A DNA stretch of 64,000 nt from Stenotrophomonas pavanii (GTDB lineage Bacteria; Pseudomonadota; Gammaproteobacteria; Xanthomonadales; Xanthomonadaceae): positions 62,001 through 126,000 of the forward strand of contig NZ_FNFQ01000007.1 in NCBI RefSeq assembly GCF_900101175.1, written 5' to 3'. This document shows, in pieces, positions 17,471 to 25,381 of this stretch (within the stretch, counting starts at the first letter, position 1; each line of letters begins with the position of its first letter). The translations under genes and the position numbers were made by a program. The notes beneath the pieces are model-generated. The model saw only the letters and a program-made list of their open reading frames with translations. It was not told where the DNA came from and did no database searches.

Positions 17471-19843
17471 ATGTCCAATTCCCTGCTAGTCCGCCGCGCC
17501 GCCGTGCTGGGTGCCGGCGTCATGGGTGCCCAGATCGCCGCCCACCTCACCAACGCGGGCGTCGACACCGTGCTGTTCGACCTGCCTGCGAAGGAAGGCC
17601 CGGCCGACGGCATCGTGCTGAAGGCGATCGCCAACCTGGGCAAGCTGAGCCCGGCGCCGCTGGCCAGCAAGTCGCTGGCCGAAGCCATCACCCCGGCCAA
17701 CTACGACTCCGGCCTGGAGCAGCTGAAGGACTGCGACCTGATCATCGAGGCCATCGCCGAGCGCATGGACTGGAAGCAGGACCTGTACAAGAAGATCGCG
17801 CCGTTCGTGGCCGACCACGCGGTGCTGGCCTCCAACACCTCCGGCCTGGGCATCAACAAGCTGGCCGACGTGCTGCCCGAGCAGCTGCGGCACCGCTTCT
17901 GCGGCGTGCACTTCTTCAACCCGCCGCGCTACATGCACCTGGCCGAGCTGATTCCGGCCACCACCACCGATGCCGCCGTGCTGGAAGGCCTGGAAGAATT
18001 CCTGGTCACCACCCTGGGCAAGGGCGTGGTGTACGCCAAGGACACCCCGAACTTCATCGGCAACCGCATCGGCGTGTTCTCGATCCTGTCGACCATCCAC
18101 CACACCCAGCAGTTCGGCCTGGGCTTCGATGAAGTGGACGGCCTGACCGGTCCGCTGGTCGGCCGCCCGAAGTCGGCCACCTACCGCACCTCCGACGTGG
18201 TCGGCCTGGACACCATGGCCCACGTCATCAAGACCATGGGCGACACCCTGCCGAACGACCCGTGGCATGCATTCTTCAAGTCGCCGAAGTGGCTGGACGC
18301 GCTGATCGCCAAGGGCGCGCTGGGCCAGAAGACCGGTGCCGGCATCTTCCGCAAGGTCGGCAAGGACATCGTCGTGCTGGACCTGGAGAAGCAGGACTAC
18401 CGCCCGGCCGATCGCACCGCCGCCCCGGAAGTGGTCGAGATCCTGAAGATCAAGAATCCGGCCGAGAAGTTCGCCAAGCTGCGCGAAAGCCAGCACCCGC
18501 AGGCGCAGTTCCTGTGGGCGACCTTCCGCGACCTGTTCCACTACAGCGCCTACCATCTGGCCGACATCGCCGAGACCGCGCGCGACGTCGACCTGGCCAT
18601 CCGCTGGGGCTACGGCTGGTCGCTGGGCCCGTTCGAAACCTGGCAGGCCGCCGGCTGGAAGCAGGTGGCACAGTGGATCGCCGATGACATCGTCGCCGGC
18701 AAGAGCATGAGCAATGCGCCGCTGCCGGACTGGGTGTTCGATGGCCGCGACGGCGTGCATGCCGCCGAAGGCAGCTACAGCCCGTCGCGCAACGCCAAGC
18801 TGCCGCGCTCGTCGCTGCCGGTGTACCAGCGCCAGCGCTTCCCGGACCCGCTGCTGGGCGAGACCTTCGCGCCGGGCGAGACCGTGTTCGAGAACGACGG
18901 CCTGCGCATGTGGCATGACGGCGATGGCATCGCCGTGGTCAGCTTCAAGACCAAGATGAACACCGTGTCCGACCAGGTGCTGGACGGCCTGCAGGAATGC
19001 GTGAGCCGCGCCGAGAAGGACTTCCAGGGCCTGGTGATCTGGCAGCAGAAGGAGCCCTTCTCCGCCGGTGCCGACCTGGCCGGCGCGCTCGGCCTGCTGC
19101 AGGCCGGCAAGGTCGACCAGTTCGAAGAAATGGTCGCCAACTTCCAGCGCACCAGCCAGCGCATCAAGTACTCGCTGGTGCCGGTGGTGGCCGCCGTGCG
19201 TGGCCTGGCCCTGGGTGGCGGCTGCGAGTTCCAGATGCACAGCGCCAAGACCGTGGCCTTCCTGGAAAGCTACATCGGCCTGGTCGAGGCCGGCGTCGGC
19301 CTGCTGCCGGCGGGTGGCGGCCTGAAGGAACTGGCCGTGCGCGCCTCCCAGGCCGCCGGCCCGGGTGGCGACGTGTTCGCCGAACTGAAGAAGACCTTCG
19401 AGACCGTGGCGATGGCCAAGGTGTCCAACTCGGCGGTCAACGCCAAGGAACTGGGCCTGCTGCGCAGCACCGACAAGGTGGTGTTCAACAGCTACGAGGC
19501 CCTGCACATCGCCAAGGCCGAAGCACGCGCCCTGGCCGAAGCGGGCTACCGCCCGCCGCTGCCGGCACGCCGCATCCAGGTGGCCGGTGACGTCGGCATC
19601 GCCACCTTCAAGATGATGCTGGTCAACATGCTGGAAGGCCGCTTCATCAGCCCGTACGACTACGAGATCGCCGAGCGCATCGCCACCGTGCTGTGCGGCG
19701 GCAAGGTCGATCGCGGCACCCTGGTCGACGAAGAGTGGCTGCTGACCCTGGAGCGCAAGCACTTCGTCGAACTGGCCCAGCAGGAAAAGACCCAGGCCCG
19801 CATCGCGCACATGCTGAAGACCGGCAAGCCGCTGCGGAACTGA
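17471..19843 (+). CDS. fadB: 3-hydroxyacyl-CoA dehydrogenase/enoyl-CoA hydratase (FadN-type order)
   Basis: Large subunit of fatty-acid beta-oxidation: hydrates enoyl-CoA and oxidises 3-hydroxyacyl-CoA with NAD+. The 790-residue chain starts with the NAD-binding fold (GAGVMGAQIA, residues about 14-23) and the dehydrogenase C-domain (FCGVHFFNPPRYMHL, GNRIGVFS). The crotonase/hydratase domain comes last (about 480-720, with SAGADL and LALGGGCEFQ). This order is the reverse of E. coli FadB and like Bacillus FadN. It is followed by fadA after a 69-base gap holding a REP. Confidence 0.93.
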   Translation: MSNSLLVRRAAVLGAGVMGAQIAAHLTNAGVDTVLFDLPAKEGPADGIVLKAIANLGKLSPAPLASKSLAEAITPANYDSGLEQLKDCDLIIEAIAERMDWKQDLYKKIAPFVADHAVLASNTSGLGINKLADVLPEQLRHRFCGVHFFNPPRYMHLAELIPATTTDAAVLEGLEEFLVTTLGKGVVYAKDTPNFIGNRIGVFSILSTIHHTQQFGLGFDEVDGLTGPLVGRPKSATYRTSDVVGLDTMAHVIKTMGDTLPNDPWHAFFKSPKWLDALIAKGALGQKTGAGIFRKVGKDIVVLDLEKQDYRPADRTAAPEVVEILKIKNPAEKFAKLRESQHPQAQFLWATFRDLFHYSAYHLADIAETARDVDLAIRWGYGWSLGPFETWQAAGWKQVAQWIADDIVAGKSMSNAPLPDWVFDGRDGVHAAEGSYSPSRNAKLPRSSLPVYQRQRFPDPLLGETFAPGETVFENDGLRMWHDGDGIAVVSFKTKMNTVSDQVLDGLQECVSRAEKDFQGLVIWQQKEPFSAGADLAGALGLLQAGKVDQFEEMVANFQRTSQRIKYSLVPVVAAVRGLALGGGCEFQMHSAKTVAFLESYIGLVEAGVGLLPAGGGLKELAVRASQAAGPGGDVFAELKKTFETVAMAKVSNSAVNAKELGLLRSTDKVVFNSYEALHIAKAEARALAEAGYRPPLPARRIQVAGDVGIATFKMMLVNMLEGRFISPYDYEIAERIATVLCGGKVDRGTLVDEEWLLTLERKHFVELAQQEKTQARIAHMLKTGKPLRN

Positions 19844-19855
19844 CGGAAGACATCG

Positions 19856-19878
19856 GTAGTGCCGGCCGCTGGCCGGCA
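19856..19878 (+). repeat. Single REP between fadB and fadA
   Basis: GTAG then TGCCGGCC-GCT-GGCCGGCA. It lies inside the presumed fadBA transcript, 13 bases after the fadB stop, where it could act as an mRNA stabiliser and adjust the fadB:fadA ratio. Confidence 0.85.
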
Positions 19879-19912
19879 ACCTCTTCCAACCCCTATTCAA
19901 GAGATCATTGCA

Positions 19913-21121
19913 ATGACCAAGCAAATCCAGGACGCCTACATCGTCGCCGCCACCCGCACTCCGGTTGGCAAGGCGCCCAAGGGCATGTTCCGCAACACCC
20001 GCCCCGACGACATGCTTGCGCACGTGCTGCGCAGCGTCGTCGCCCAGGCCCCGGGCGTGGACGTCAACCGCATCGATGACGCGATCATCGGCTGCGCCAT
20101 GCCCGAAGCCGAGCAGGGCATGAACGTGGCGCGCATCGGCGTGCTGCTGGCCGGCCTGCCCAACACCATCGCCGCGCAGACCGTGAACCGCTTCTGCTCC
20201 TCCGGCCTGCAGGCCGTGGCGCAGGCCGCCGACGCGATCCGCCTGGGCAACGCCGACCTGATGCTGGCCGGCGGCACCGAGTCGATGTCGATGGTGCCGA
20301 TGATGGGCAACAAGATCGCGATGGCACCGAGCGTGTTCGACAACGACCACGTGGCCATCGCCTACGGCATGGGCATCACCGCCGAAAAGGTGGCCGAAGA
20401 GTGGAAGGTCTCGCGCGAAGACCAGGACGCCTTCGCCCTGGCCTCGCACCAGAAGGCCATGGCCGCGATCCAGAACGGCGAATTCAAGGACGAGATCAGC
20501 CCGTACGAGATCGTCTCGCACCTGCCGGACCTGGCCGATGGACAGCGCATCATCACCCGCAACAAGATCGCCGACACCGACGAAGGCCCGCGCCCGGATT
20601 CCTCGGCCGAAGGCCTGGCCAAGCTGCGCCCGGTGTTCCGCAACGGCCAGTTCGGCGGCACCGTCACCGCTGGCAACTCGTCGCAGATGAGCGACGGCGC
20701 CGGCGCCGTGCTGCTGGCCTCGGAGCAGGCGATCAAGGATTACGGCCTGACCCCGCTGGCGCGTTTCGTCAGCTTCTCGGTGGCCGGCGTGCGCCCGGAA
20801 GTGATGGGCATCGGCCCGATCGCCGCGATCCCGAAGGCACTGAAGCAGGCCGGCCTGACCCAGGACCAGCTGGACTGGATCGAGCTCAACGAAGCCTTCG
20901 CCGCGCAGTCGCTGGCGGTGATCCGCGACTGCGGCTTGGACCCGGCCAAGGTCAACCCGCTGGGCGGCGCGATCGCCCTGGGCCACCCGCTGGGCGCGAC
21001 CGGCGCGATCCGCACCGCGACCCTGCTGCACGGCCTGCGTCGTCGCCAGCAGAAGTACGGCATGGTGACGATGTGCATCGGCACCGGCATGGGCGCGGCG
21101 GGTATTTTCGAGGCGCTGTAA
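19913..21121 (+). CDS. fadA: Acetyl-CoA acyltransferase (3-ketoacyl-CoA thiolase)
   Basis: Cleaves 3-ketoacyl-CoA to acetyl-CoA and a shortened acyl-CoA, the final beta-oxidation step. It is 402 residues. The acyl-accepting cysteine is C95 (NRFCSSGLQA), with the general-base histidine H358 (ALGHPLGATGA) and the second cysteine C388 (MCIGTGMG). I chose ATG 19913 because the thiolase fold starts there; an earlier in-frame start would translate the REP. It forms the functional complex partner of FadB, probably under PsrA control. Strong hairpins and a bidirectional terminator follow. Confidence 0.95.
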   Translation: MTKQIQDAYIVAATRTPVGKAPKGMFRNTRPDDMLAHVLRSVVAQAPGVDVNRIDDAIIGCAMPEAEQGMNVARIGVLLAGLPNTIAAQTVNRFCSSGLQAVAQAADAIRLGNADLMLAGGTESMSMVPMMGNKIAMAPSVFDNDHVAIAYGMGITAEKVAEEWKVSREDQDAFALASHQKAMAAIQNGEFKDEISPYEIVSHLPDLADGQRIITRNKIADTDEGPRPDSSAEGLAKLRPVFRNGQFGGTVTAGNSSQMSDGAGAVLLASEQAIKDYGLTPLARFVSFSVAGVRPEVMGIGPIAAIPKALKQAGLTQDQLDWIELNEAFAAQSLAVIRDCGLDPAKVNPLGGAIALGHPLGATGAIRTATLLHGLRRRQQKYGMVTMCIGTGMGAAGIFEAL

Positions 21122-21156
21122 GGTTCAAGGCGTTGCCTCGATGGGCTTCATGGCGT

Positions 21157-21264
21157 GGGCCGGGTTGGCAGGGCTGCCCGGGACACGCCGTGAACCCTTC
21201 CACGGGGGCTCGATGGCGCCATCCATGGCGCCAACGGTCCCGGGCAGCCCTGCCAACCCGGCCC
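21157..21264. repeat. Large hairpin with conserved core, copy 1
   Basis: Perfectly complementary 28-base arms (21157-21184 and 21237-21264) flank a 52-base core (21185-21236). The core contains ATGGCGCCATCCATGGCGCC and is itself foldable. The core recurs in inverted orientation at 21473-21524 with only three differences, yet the arms of the two copies share almost no sequence. It starts 36 bases after the fadA stop. Confidence 0.85.
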
Positions 21265-21313
21265 TTCCAGCCTCCCCGCGGCGGAGGGATGAGCAAAGGC
21301 AGGGTCAAAGGCC

Positions 21314-21351
21314 GGGGTCAGATCCCTTGCTGCGCAAAGGGATCTGATCCC
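21314..21351. repeat. GGGGTC-type palindrome
   Basis: Imperfect palindrome whose arms begin GGGGTCAGATCCCTT and end AAGGGATCTGATCCC around a short GC-rich loop. A related element with different inner arms is at 45762-45800. This seems to be a second interspersed palindromic family, distinct from the GTAG REPs. Confidence 0.7.
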
Positions 21352-21360
21352 AACCCACGA

Positions 21361-21387
21361 AAAAAGGCAGCCAGTGGCTGCCTTTTT
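21361..21387. terminator. Bidirectional terminator between fadA and galU
   Basis: AAAAAGGCAGCC-AGT-GGCTGCCTTTTT gives a 12-base stem with an A-run before and a T-run after, so it works on both strands. It sits between the convergent ends of fadBA and the galU operon. Confidence 0.9.
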
Positions 21388-21445
21388 GCTTTTGCTCTTG
21401 CCCTTGATTCCGCCCTTCCCGTCCGCGCCCGCAGGAAAACTGACA

Positions 21446-21551
21446 GGCGGGACGGGTGGGCCGTTGCAGGACCGTTGGCGCCATGGATGGCGCCATCGAG
21501 CCCCCATGGACGGGTTTACGGCGTGTCCTGCAACGGCCCACCCGTCCCGCC
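21446..21551. repeat. Large hairpin with conserved core, copy 2
   Basis: Perfect 27-base arms (21446-21472 and 21525-21551) flank a 52-base core (21473-21524) that is the inverted copy of the one at 21185-21236, 49 of 52 bases identical. The arms differ almost completely from copy 1 but remain fully complementary to each other. It lies 45 bases from the galU stop. Confidence 0.85.
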
Positions 21552-21566
21552 CATCACGTATCAATC

Positions 21567-21589
21567 AAAGCGCTGACGGAGCGCTTGAT
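21567..21589 (-). terminator. Weak galU terminator-like hairpin
   Basis: Arms CAAGCGCT and AGCGCTTTG around a five-base loop, seven bases past the galU stop, followed by only a short AT-rich run on the minus strand. Termination probably also relies on the bidirectional hairpin at 21361. Confidence 0.45.
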
Positions 21590-21596
21590 AAACCCC

Positions 21597-22475
21597 TTAT
21601 TCCGTCAGCATCGCCGCCAGCTTCTCCCGCGCCGGGCCGGCCAGCTTCGGGTTGTCCAGCGCGAAGCGGATCGTCGCCTCCACCAGGCCCAGATGCGTGC
21701 CGCAGTCGAAGCGGGTGCCCTCGAAACGATAGGCGTCGACCTCTTCGGTCTTCAACAGCTCGGCAATCGCATCGGTCAGCTGGATCTCGCCGCCGGCACC
21801 GGTCTGGGTCTGTTCAAGCAGCTCGAAGATCTTCGGGCTCAGTACATAACGGCCGACCACCGCCAGGTCGCTCGGCGCGTCCTCCGGCTTCGGCTTCTCG
21901 ACGATCTGCGAAATGCGGCCCTTGCGGCCATCGAACGCCTCGGTGGCGACGATGCCGTAGCTGGCGGTCTTCTCGTGCGGCACGTCTTCCACCGCAATCA
22001 CGCTGGCACCGCTGGCCTCATTGAGGTCGGCCATCTGCTTCAGCGCACCGGCACCGCGGTTCCAGATCAGATCGTCGGGCAGCAGCACCGCGAACGGCTC
22101 GTCGCCGATCACGGCCTTGGCACACAACACCGCATGCCCCAGGCCCAGCGCCTCGGCCTGGGTCACGAAAATCGCGCGCACGCCATTGGGCAGCACGTGC
22201 CGGATCAGCTCCAGTTGTTCCTGCTTGCCGGCACGCTCGAGCTTCTGCTCCAGCTCGTAGGCCTTGTCGAAATAGTCGGCCACCGCGTGCTTGTAGCGGT
22301 TGGTGATGAACACCAGGGTGTCGCAGCCGGCCTCGATGGCTTCATCCACGGCGTACTGGATCAGCGGCCGATCAATGATCGGCAGCATCTCCTTCGGCAC
22401 AGTCTTGGTTGCTGGCAGAAAACGCGTCCCCAGGCCTGCCACCGGGAATACTGCCTTGCGAATTCGCTTGCTCAT
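21597..22475 (-). CDS. galU: UTP-glucose-1-phosphate uridylyltransferase
   Basis: Makes UDP-glucose from UTP and glucose-1-phosphate, feeding LPS, capsule and trehalose synthesis. It is 292 residues, the usual bacterial length. The nucleotidyltransferase signature is near the N-terminus (PVAGLGTRFLPATKTVPKEM), with PDDLIW for the metal/UTP site and a QIVEKPKPEDAPS segment. Its ATG overlaps the stop of the preceding sugar dehydratase by four bases, so it is the last gene of the surface-polysaccharide operon. Confidence 0.95.
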   Translation of the reverse strand: MSKRIRKAVFPVAGLGTRFLPATKTVPKEMLPIIDRPLIQYAVDEAIEAGCDTLVFITNRYKHAVADYFDKAYELEQKLERAGKQEQLELIRHVLPNGVRAIFVTQAEALGLGHAVLCAKAVIGDEPFAVLLPDDLIWNRGAGALKQMADLNEASGASVIAVEDVPHEKTASYGIVATEAFDGRKGRISQIVEKPKPEDAPSDLAVVGRYVLSPKIFELLEQTQTGAGGEIQLTDAIAELLKTEEVDAYRFEGTRFDCGTHLGLVEATIRFALDNPKLAGPAREKLAAMLTE

Positions 22476-24385
22476 TGGTGCCTGTTCGCCTCACGTGCCG
22501 GAAAGGGCACGACTTTAGCGGATGAAATGTAAGCATCCTGTTCGATTGGCGAGAATTCCGGCATCGTCGCAAACAGGATTTCCTGGATGCTGGCCGTGTC
22601 GTAGCTGGCAATCGCCTCACGCAGGCGCGGCACGTTGCCCAGCACCAGGTCGCGCGAGAACGCACGCACGCCAGCCTCGAGAATCTTGGGATGCGCGGTC
22701 GAGCGGTAGTCCTCGTCCGAATAGAACAGCGTCTCGTGCAGTTTCTCGCCCGGACGCAGGCCGGTATAGATGATCGGGATGTCCTTGTACGGCTGCTTGC
22801 CGGTCAGGCGGATCATCTGTTCGGCCAGCACGCGGATCGGCACCGGCTCGCCCATGTCGAGCGTGTAGATCGCGCCATGCGACGCGGAGGCGGCCGCCTG
22901 CAGGATCAGCTGGCAGGCCTCGGGAATGGTCATGAAGTAACGGCTGACTTCCGGATCGGTGACCGTGACCGGGCCACCGCGCAGGATCTGCTCGCGGAAC
23001 AGCGGCACCACGCTGCCGGCCGACGCCAGCACGTTGCCGAAGCGCACCGTGACAAAACGGGTATGCGTGGACTTCTGGTCCAGGCTCTGGCAGATCATCT
23101 CGGCGTAGCGCTTGCTCGCGCCCAGCGCATTGACCGGGTCGACCGCCTTGTCGGTGGAGATGAACACGAAATGCTCCACGCGGGCTTCCAGGCAGGCGCG
23201 GGCCACGTTCTCGGTCGCCAGGATGTTGTTGCGCACCGCTTCGCGCAGCTGGCGCTCCAGCACCGGAACGTGCTTGTAGGCGGCGGCATGGAAGGCGGTA
23301 TCGACCGGGTGCAGCGACAGCGCGTGGCGGATCACCGCCGGGTCACCGCAGTCGCCCAGCACCGCCTCGATCTCGACATCGGGGAAGCTGCGACGCAGCT
23401 CGCCCTCGATGGTCAGCAGCAGCAGCTCGCTGATCTCCAGCAGGATGATGCGACCGGCACCATGCCGCGCGCACTGGCGGCACAGCTCCGAGCCGATCGA
23501 ACCACCGGCGCCGGTCACCATCACGGTGCGCCCACCCAACCAGCCGCGGATCAGGTTCCAGTCCGGCATGATCGGCTTGCGCCCCAGCAGGTCCTCGATC
23601 GCCACTTCCTTCAGCTGCCCAGGCAGCGACTGGCCCTGCAGGATGTCACTCAGCTTGGGCACGGTACGGAACGGCACGCCGGTGCTTTCGCAGATCGCCA
23701 CCACGCGCTGCATGCCCGCAGCATCCAACGAGGGCATGGCGATGACCAGCAGCTTGGCGGCAGTCTCGCGGACCACCGTCGGTGCGTCGTCCAGGGTGCC
23801 GAGGATCGGCAGGCCCTGCAGCTTGGCGCCACGCAGGTGCGGTGCATCGTCGAGCAGGCCGACCGGCTCGAAGTTGCCGGAACGGCGCAGGTCACGCACC
23901 AGGGTCTCGGCCGCCTGGCCGGCACCCAGGATCAGCACGCGGCGGGCGCTGGAATCGGACTGCAGCGCCTGGTAGTCCTTCCAGGCCCGGTACAGCAGGC
24001 GCGGCGCGCCCAGCAGGGCCGACAGCGCGAACGGATAGATCACCAGCACCGACATCGGCACGCCGTCGAAGCGCTTCCACATCAGCACCAGCACGATGGC
24101 CACCATGCCGATGAAGCTGGCCTTGAAGATGTTCAGCAGGTCGCTGACGCTGGCGAACCGCCACAGGCCGCGATACAGGCCCACGCGCCAGAACACCAGG
24201 CCCTGCAGCAGCAGCACCAGGGTGGTATCGACGTTCCACAGGGGCAGCGCCGGGGCGTTGGGGAGGATCGAGTAGCGCCCCGCATGGAGCAGCTGCCAGC
24301 ATGCCCAGACCATGAAAAGGTCGTGGCAGACGATGGCCGAACGCGGCATCAGGCCGAGGATTCTGTCCCGCCAGGGTGAAGCCAT
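22472..24385 (-). CDS. Membrane nucleotide-sugar 4,6-dehydratase (WbpM/CapD family)
   Basis: A 637-residue inner-membrane enzyme. Four N-terminal membrane helices (about 1-120) precede a first Rossmann region (RVLILGAGQAAETLVRDL) and a second, catalytic SDR domain with VTGAGGSIGSELCRQ, ISTDKAVDPVNALGASKRYAE and a C-terminal RPGEKLHE. Relatives convert UDP-GlcNAc to the 4-keto-6-deoxy sugar, the first step to UDP-QuiNAc or FucNAc for O-antigen. It sits between a polyprenyl-phosphate sugar transferase gene and galU, overlapping galU by four bases. The exact product is not predictable from sequence alone. Confidence 0.9.
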   Translation of the reverse strand: MASPWRDRILGLMPRSAIVCHDLFMVWACWQLLHAGRYSILPNAPALPLWNVDTTLVLLLQGLVFWRVGLYRGLWRFASVSDLLNIFKASFIGMVAIVLVLMWKRFDGVPMSVLVIYPFALSALLGAPRLLYRAWKDYQALQSDSSARRVLILGAGQAAETLVRDLRRSGNFEPVGLLDDAPHLRGAKLQGLPILGTLDDAPTVVRETAAKLLVIAMPSLDAAGMQRVVAICESTGVPFRTVPKLSDILQGQSLPGQLKEVAIEDLLGRKPIMPDWNLIRGWLGGRTVMVTGAGGSIGSELCRQCARHGAGRIILLEISELLLLTIEGELRRSFPDVEIEAVLGDCGDPAVIRHALSLHPVDTAFHAAAYKHVPVLERQLREAVRNNILATENVARACLEARVEHFVFISTDKAVDPVNALGASKRYAEMICQSLDQKSTHTRFVTVRFGNVLASAGSVVPLFREQILRGGPVTVTDPEVSRYFMTIPEACQLILQAAASASHGAIYTLDMGEPVPIRVLAEQMIRLTGKQPYKDIPIIYTGLRPGEKLHETLFYSDEDYRSTAHPKILEAGVRAFSRDLVLGNVPRLREAIASYDTASIQEILFATMPEFSPIEQDAYISSAKVVPFPAREANRHQ

Positions 24386-24388
24386 AAG

Positions 24389-25378
24389 TCAGGTATTTCC
24401 TTGTCGGTAGCGCATTCCATTGCGCAGGAGGAGCCAGAGGACGCTCAGCGCGGTGAACCACGCGATCGCCACGGCAGCCTCCCACCTCGGCTGCAGATTG
24501 GAGCAGACATTGAACACTGTAATGCTGAACAGGCCCAAAGCAAAGTACATCCCTGTCACCTGGGGGTGACTGGCTCCTGCCTGCACCGCGCGCTGGTAGA
24601 CGTGCTGGGTATGGGGTTCCATCCAGCGTTGTCCTGAAATGATGCGCGCCAGCAGTGTGAAGCCCGCGTCCACGAGGAACGGCGAAACCGGTACCAGCAG
24701 CAGGATCCAGTTGATATCGGTGCGCACGCTGGCGAGCGCCAGCACGGCCGCGACCGCGTATCCCAGCGCTCCACTTCCGACATCGCCCATGAAGATCCGG
24801 GCCCGCGGGAAGTTGAACGGCAGGAATCCCAGGCAGGCCAGGCCCAGCGCCACCGCAGCCAGCGAGTACGGCCAGGGCAGCACCGGCGCCAGCCCCAGCA
24901 TCGCTACGACGGCCTGGCTGGCGGCGATGCCGTTGATGCCGTCCATGAAATTCCAGATGTTGATCAGCGAGGCAGTGAACAGCAGCACCAGCGTGGCCAA
25001 CAGCCAGCTTCCGCCGTTCACCTTGACCAGGCCGGCCAGCAGCGCCGCAGCGATGAAGTGCACCAGCAGGCGACGCATCGCCGGCAGGGGCTTGTGGTCG
25101 TCCCACCAGCCGATGCCGGCCACCAGCACCAGCCCAAGGCTGGCCACCAGCAAACTGGGAGTCGCTTCGGGCCAGGCCCACATGGCCACGCCAGCAGTCA
25201 CCAGCAGGCTGATGACAATGGCGATGCCGCCACCGCGCGGGGTGGCAACGCTATGGCTGCGGCGTTCGCCGGGCTGGTCCATCAACTGCCGGCGCAGTGC
25301 GTAGCCGCGTGCCGCCCACGTCAGCAGCGCGCTCAGCAGGGCGAGCGCCAGCAGCGCGCCCATCACAAGCCAGGGCAT
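24389..25378 (-). CDS. Undecaprenyl-phosphate HexNAc-1-phosphate transferase (WecA/WbpL type)
   Basis: A 329-residue polytopic protein with about ten or eleven helices, which starts O-antigen synthesis by moving a HexNAc-1-phosphate from UDP to the lipid carrier. The glycosyltransferase-4 motifs are DDHKPLP, NFMDGINGIA, FMGDVGSG and a HTQHVYQRAV loop similar to the substrate-binding histidine motif. Its N-terminus PGERRSHSVATPRGGG is typical of the WbpL/WbcO branch, whose substrate is often UDP-QuiNAc or FucNAc; that fits the downstream dehydratase. It lies three bases after lapB and three before the dehydratase gene. Confidence 0.9.
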   Translation of the reverse strand: MPWLVMGALLALALLSALLTWAARGYALRRQLMDQPGERRSHSVATPRGGGIAIVISLLVTAGVAMWAWPEATPSLLVASLGLVLVAGIGWWDDHKPLPAMRRLLVHFIAAALLAGLVKVNGGSWLLATLVLLFTASLINIWNFMDGINGIAASQAVVAMLGLAPVLPWPYSLAAVALGLACLGFLPFNFPRARIFMGDVGSGALGYAVAAVLALASVRTDINWILLLVPVSPFLVDAGFTLLARIISGQRWMEPHTQHVYQRAVQAGASHPQVTGMYFALGLFSITVFNVCSNLQPRWEAAVAIAWFTALSVLWLLLRNGMRYRQGNT

Positions 25379-25381
25379 GGA

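Noticed and set aside
17486-21031. Minus-strand open frame of 1181 codons opposite fadB and fadA
   Set aside because: It is fully antisense to a clear beta-oxidation pair and its composition is His/Gln/Arg-rich without motifs.
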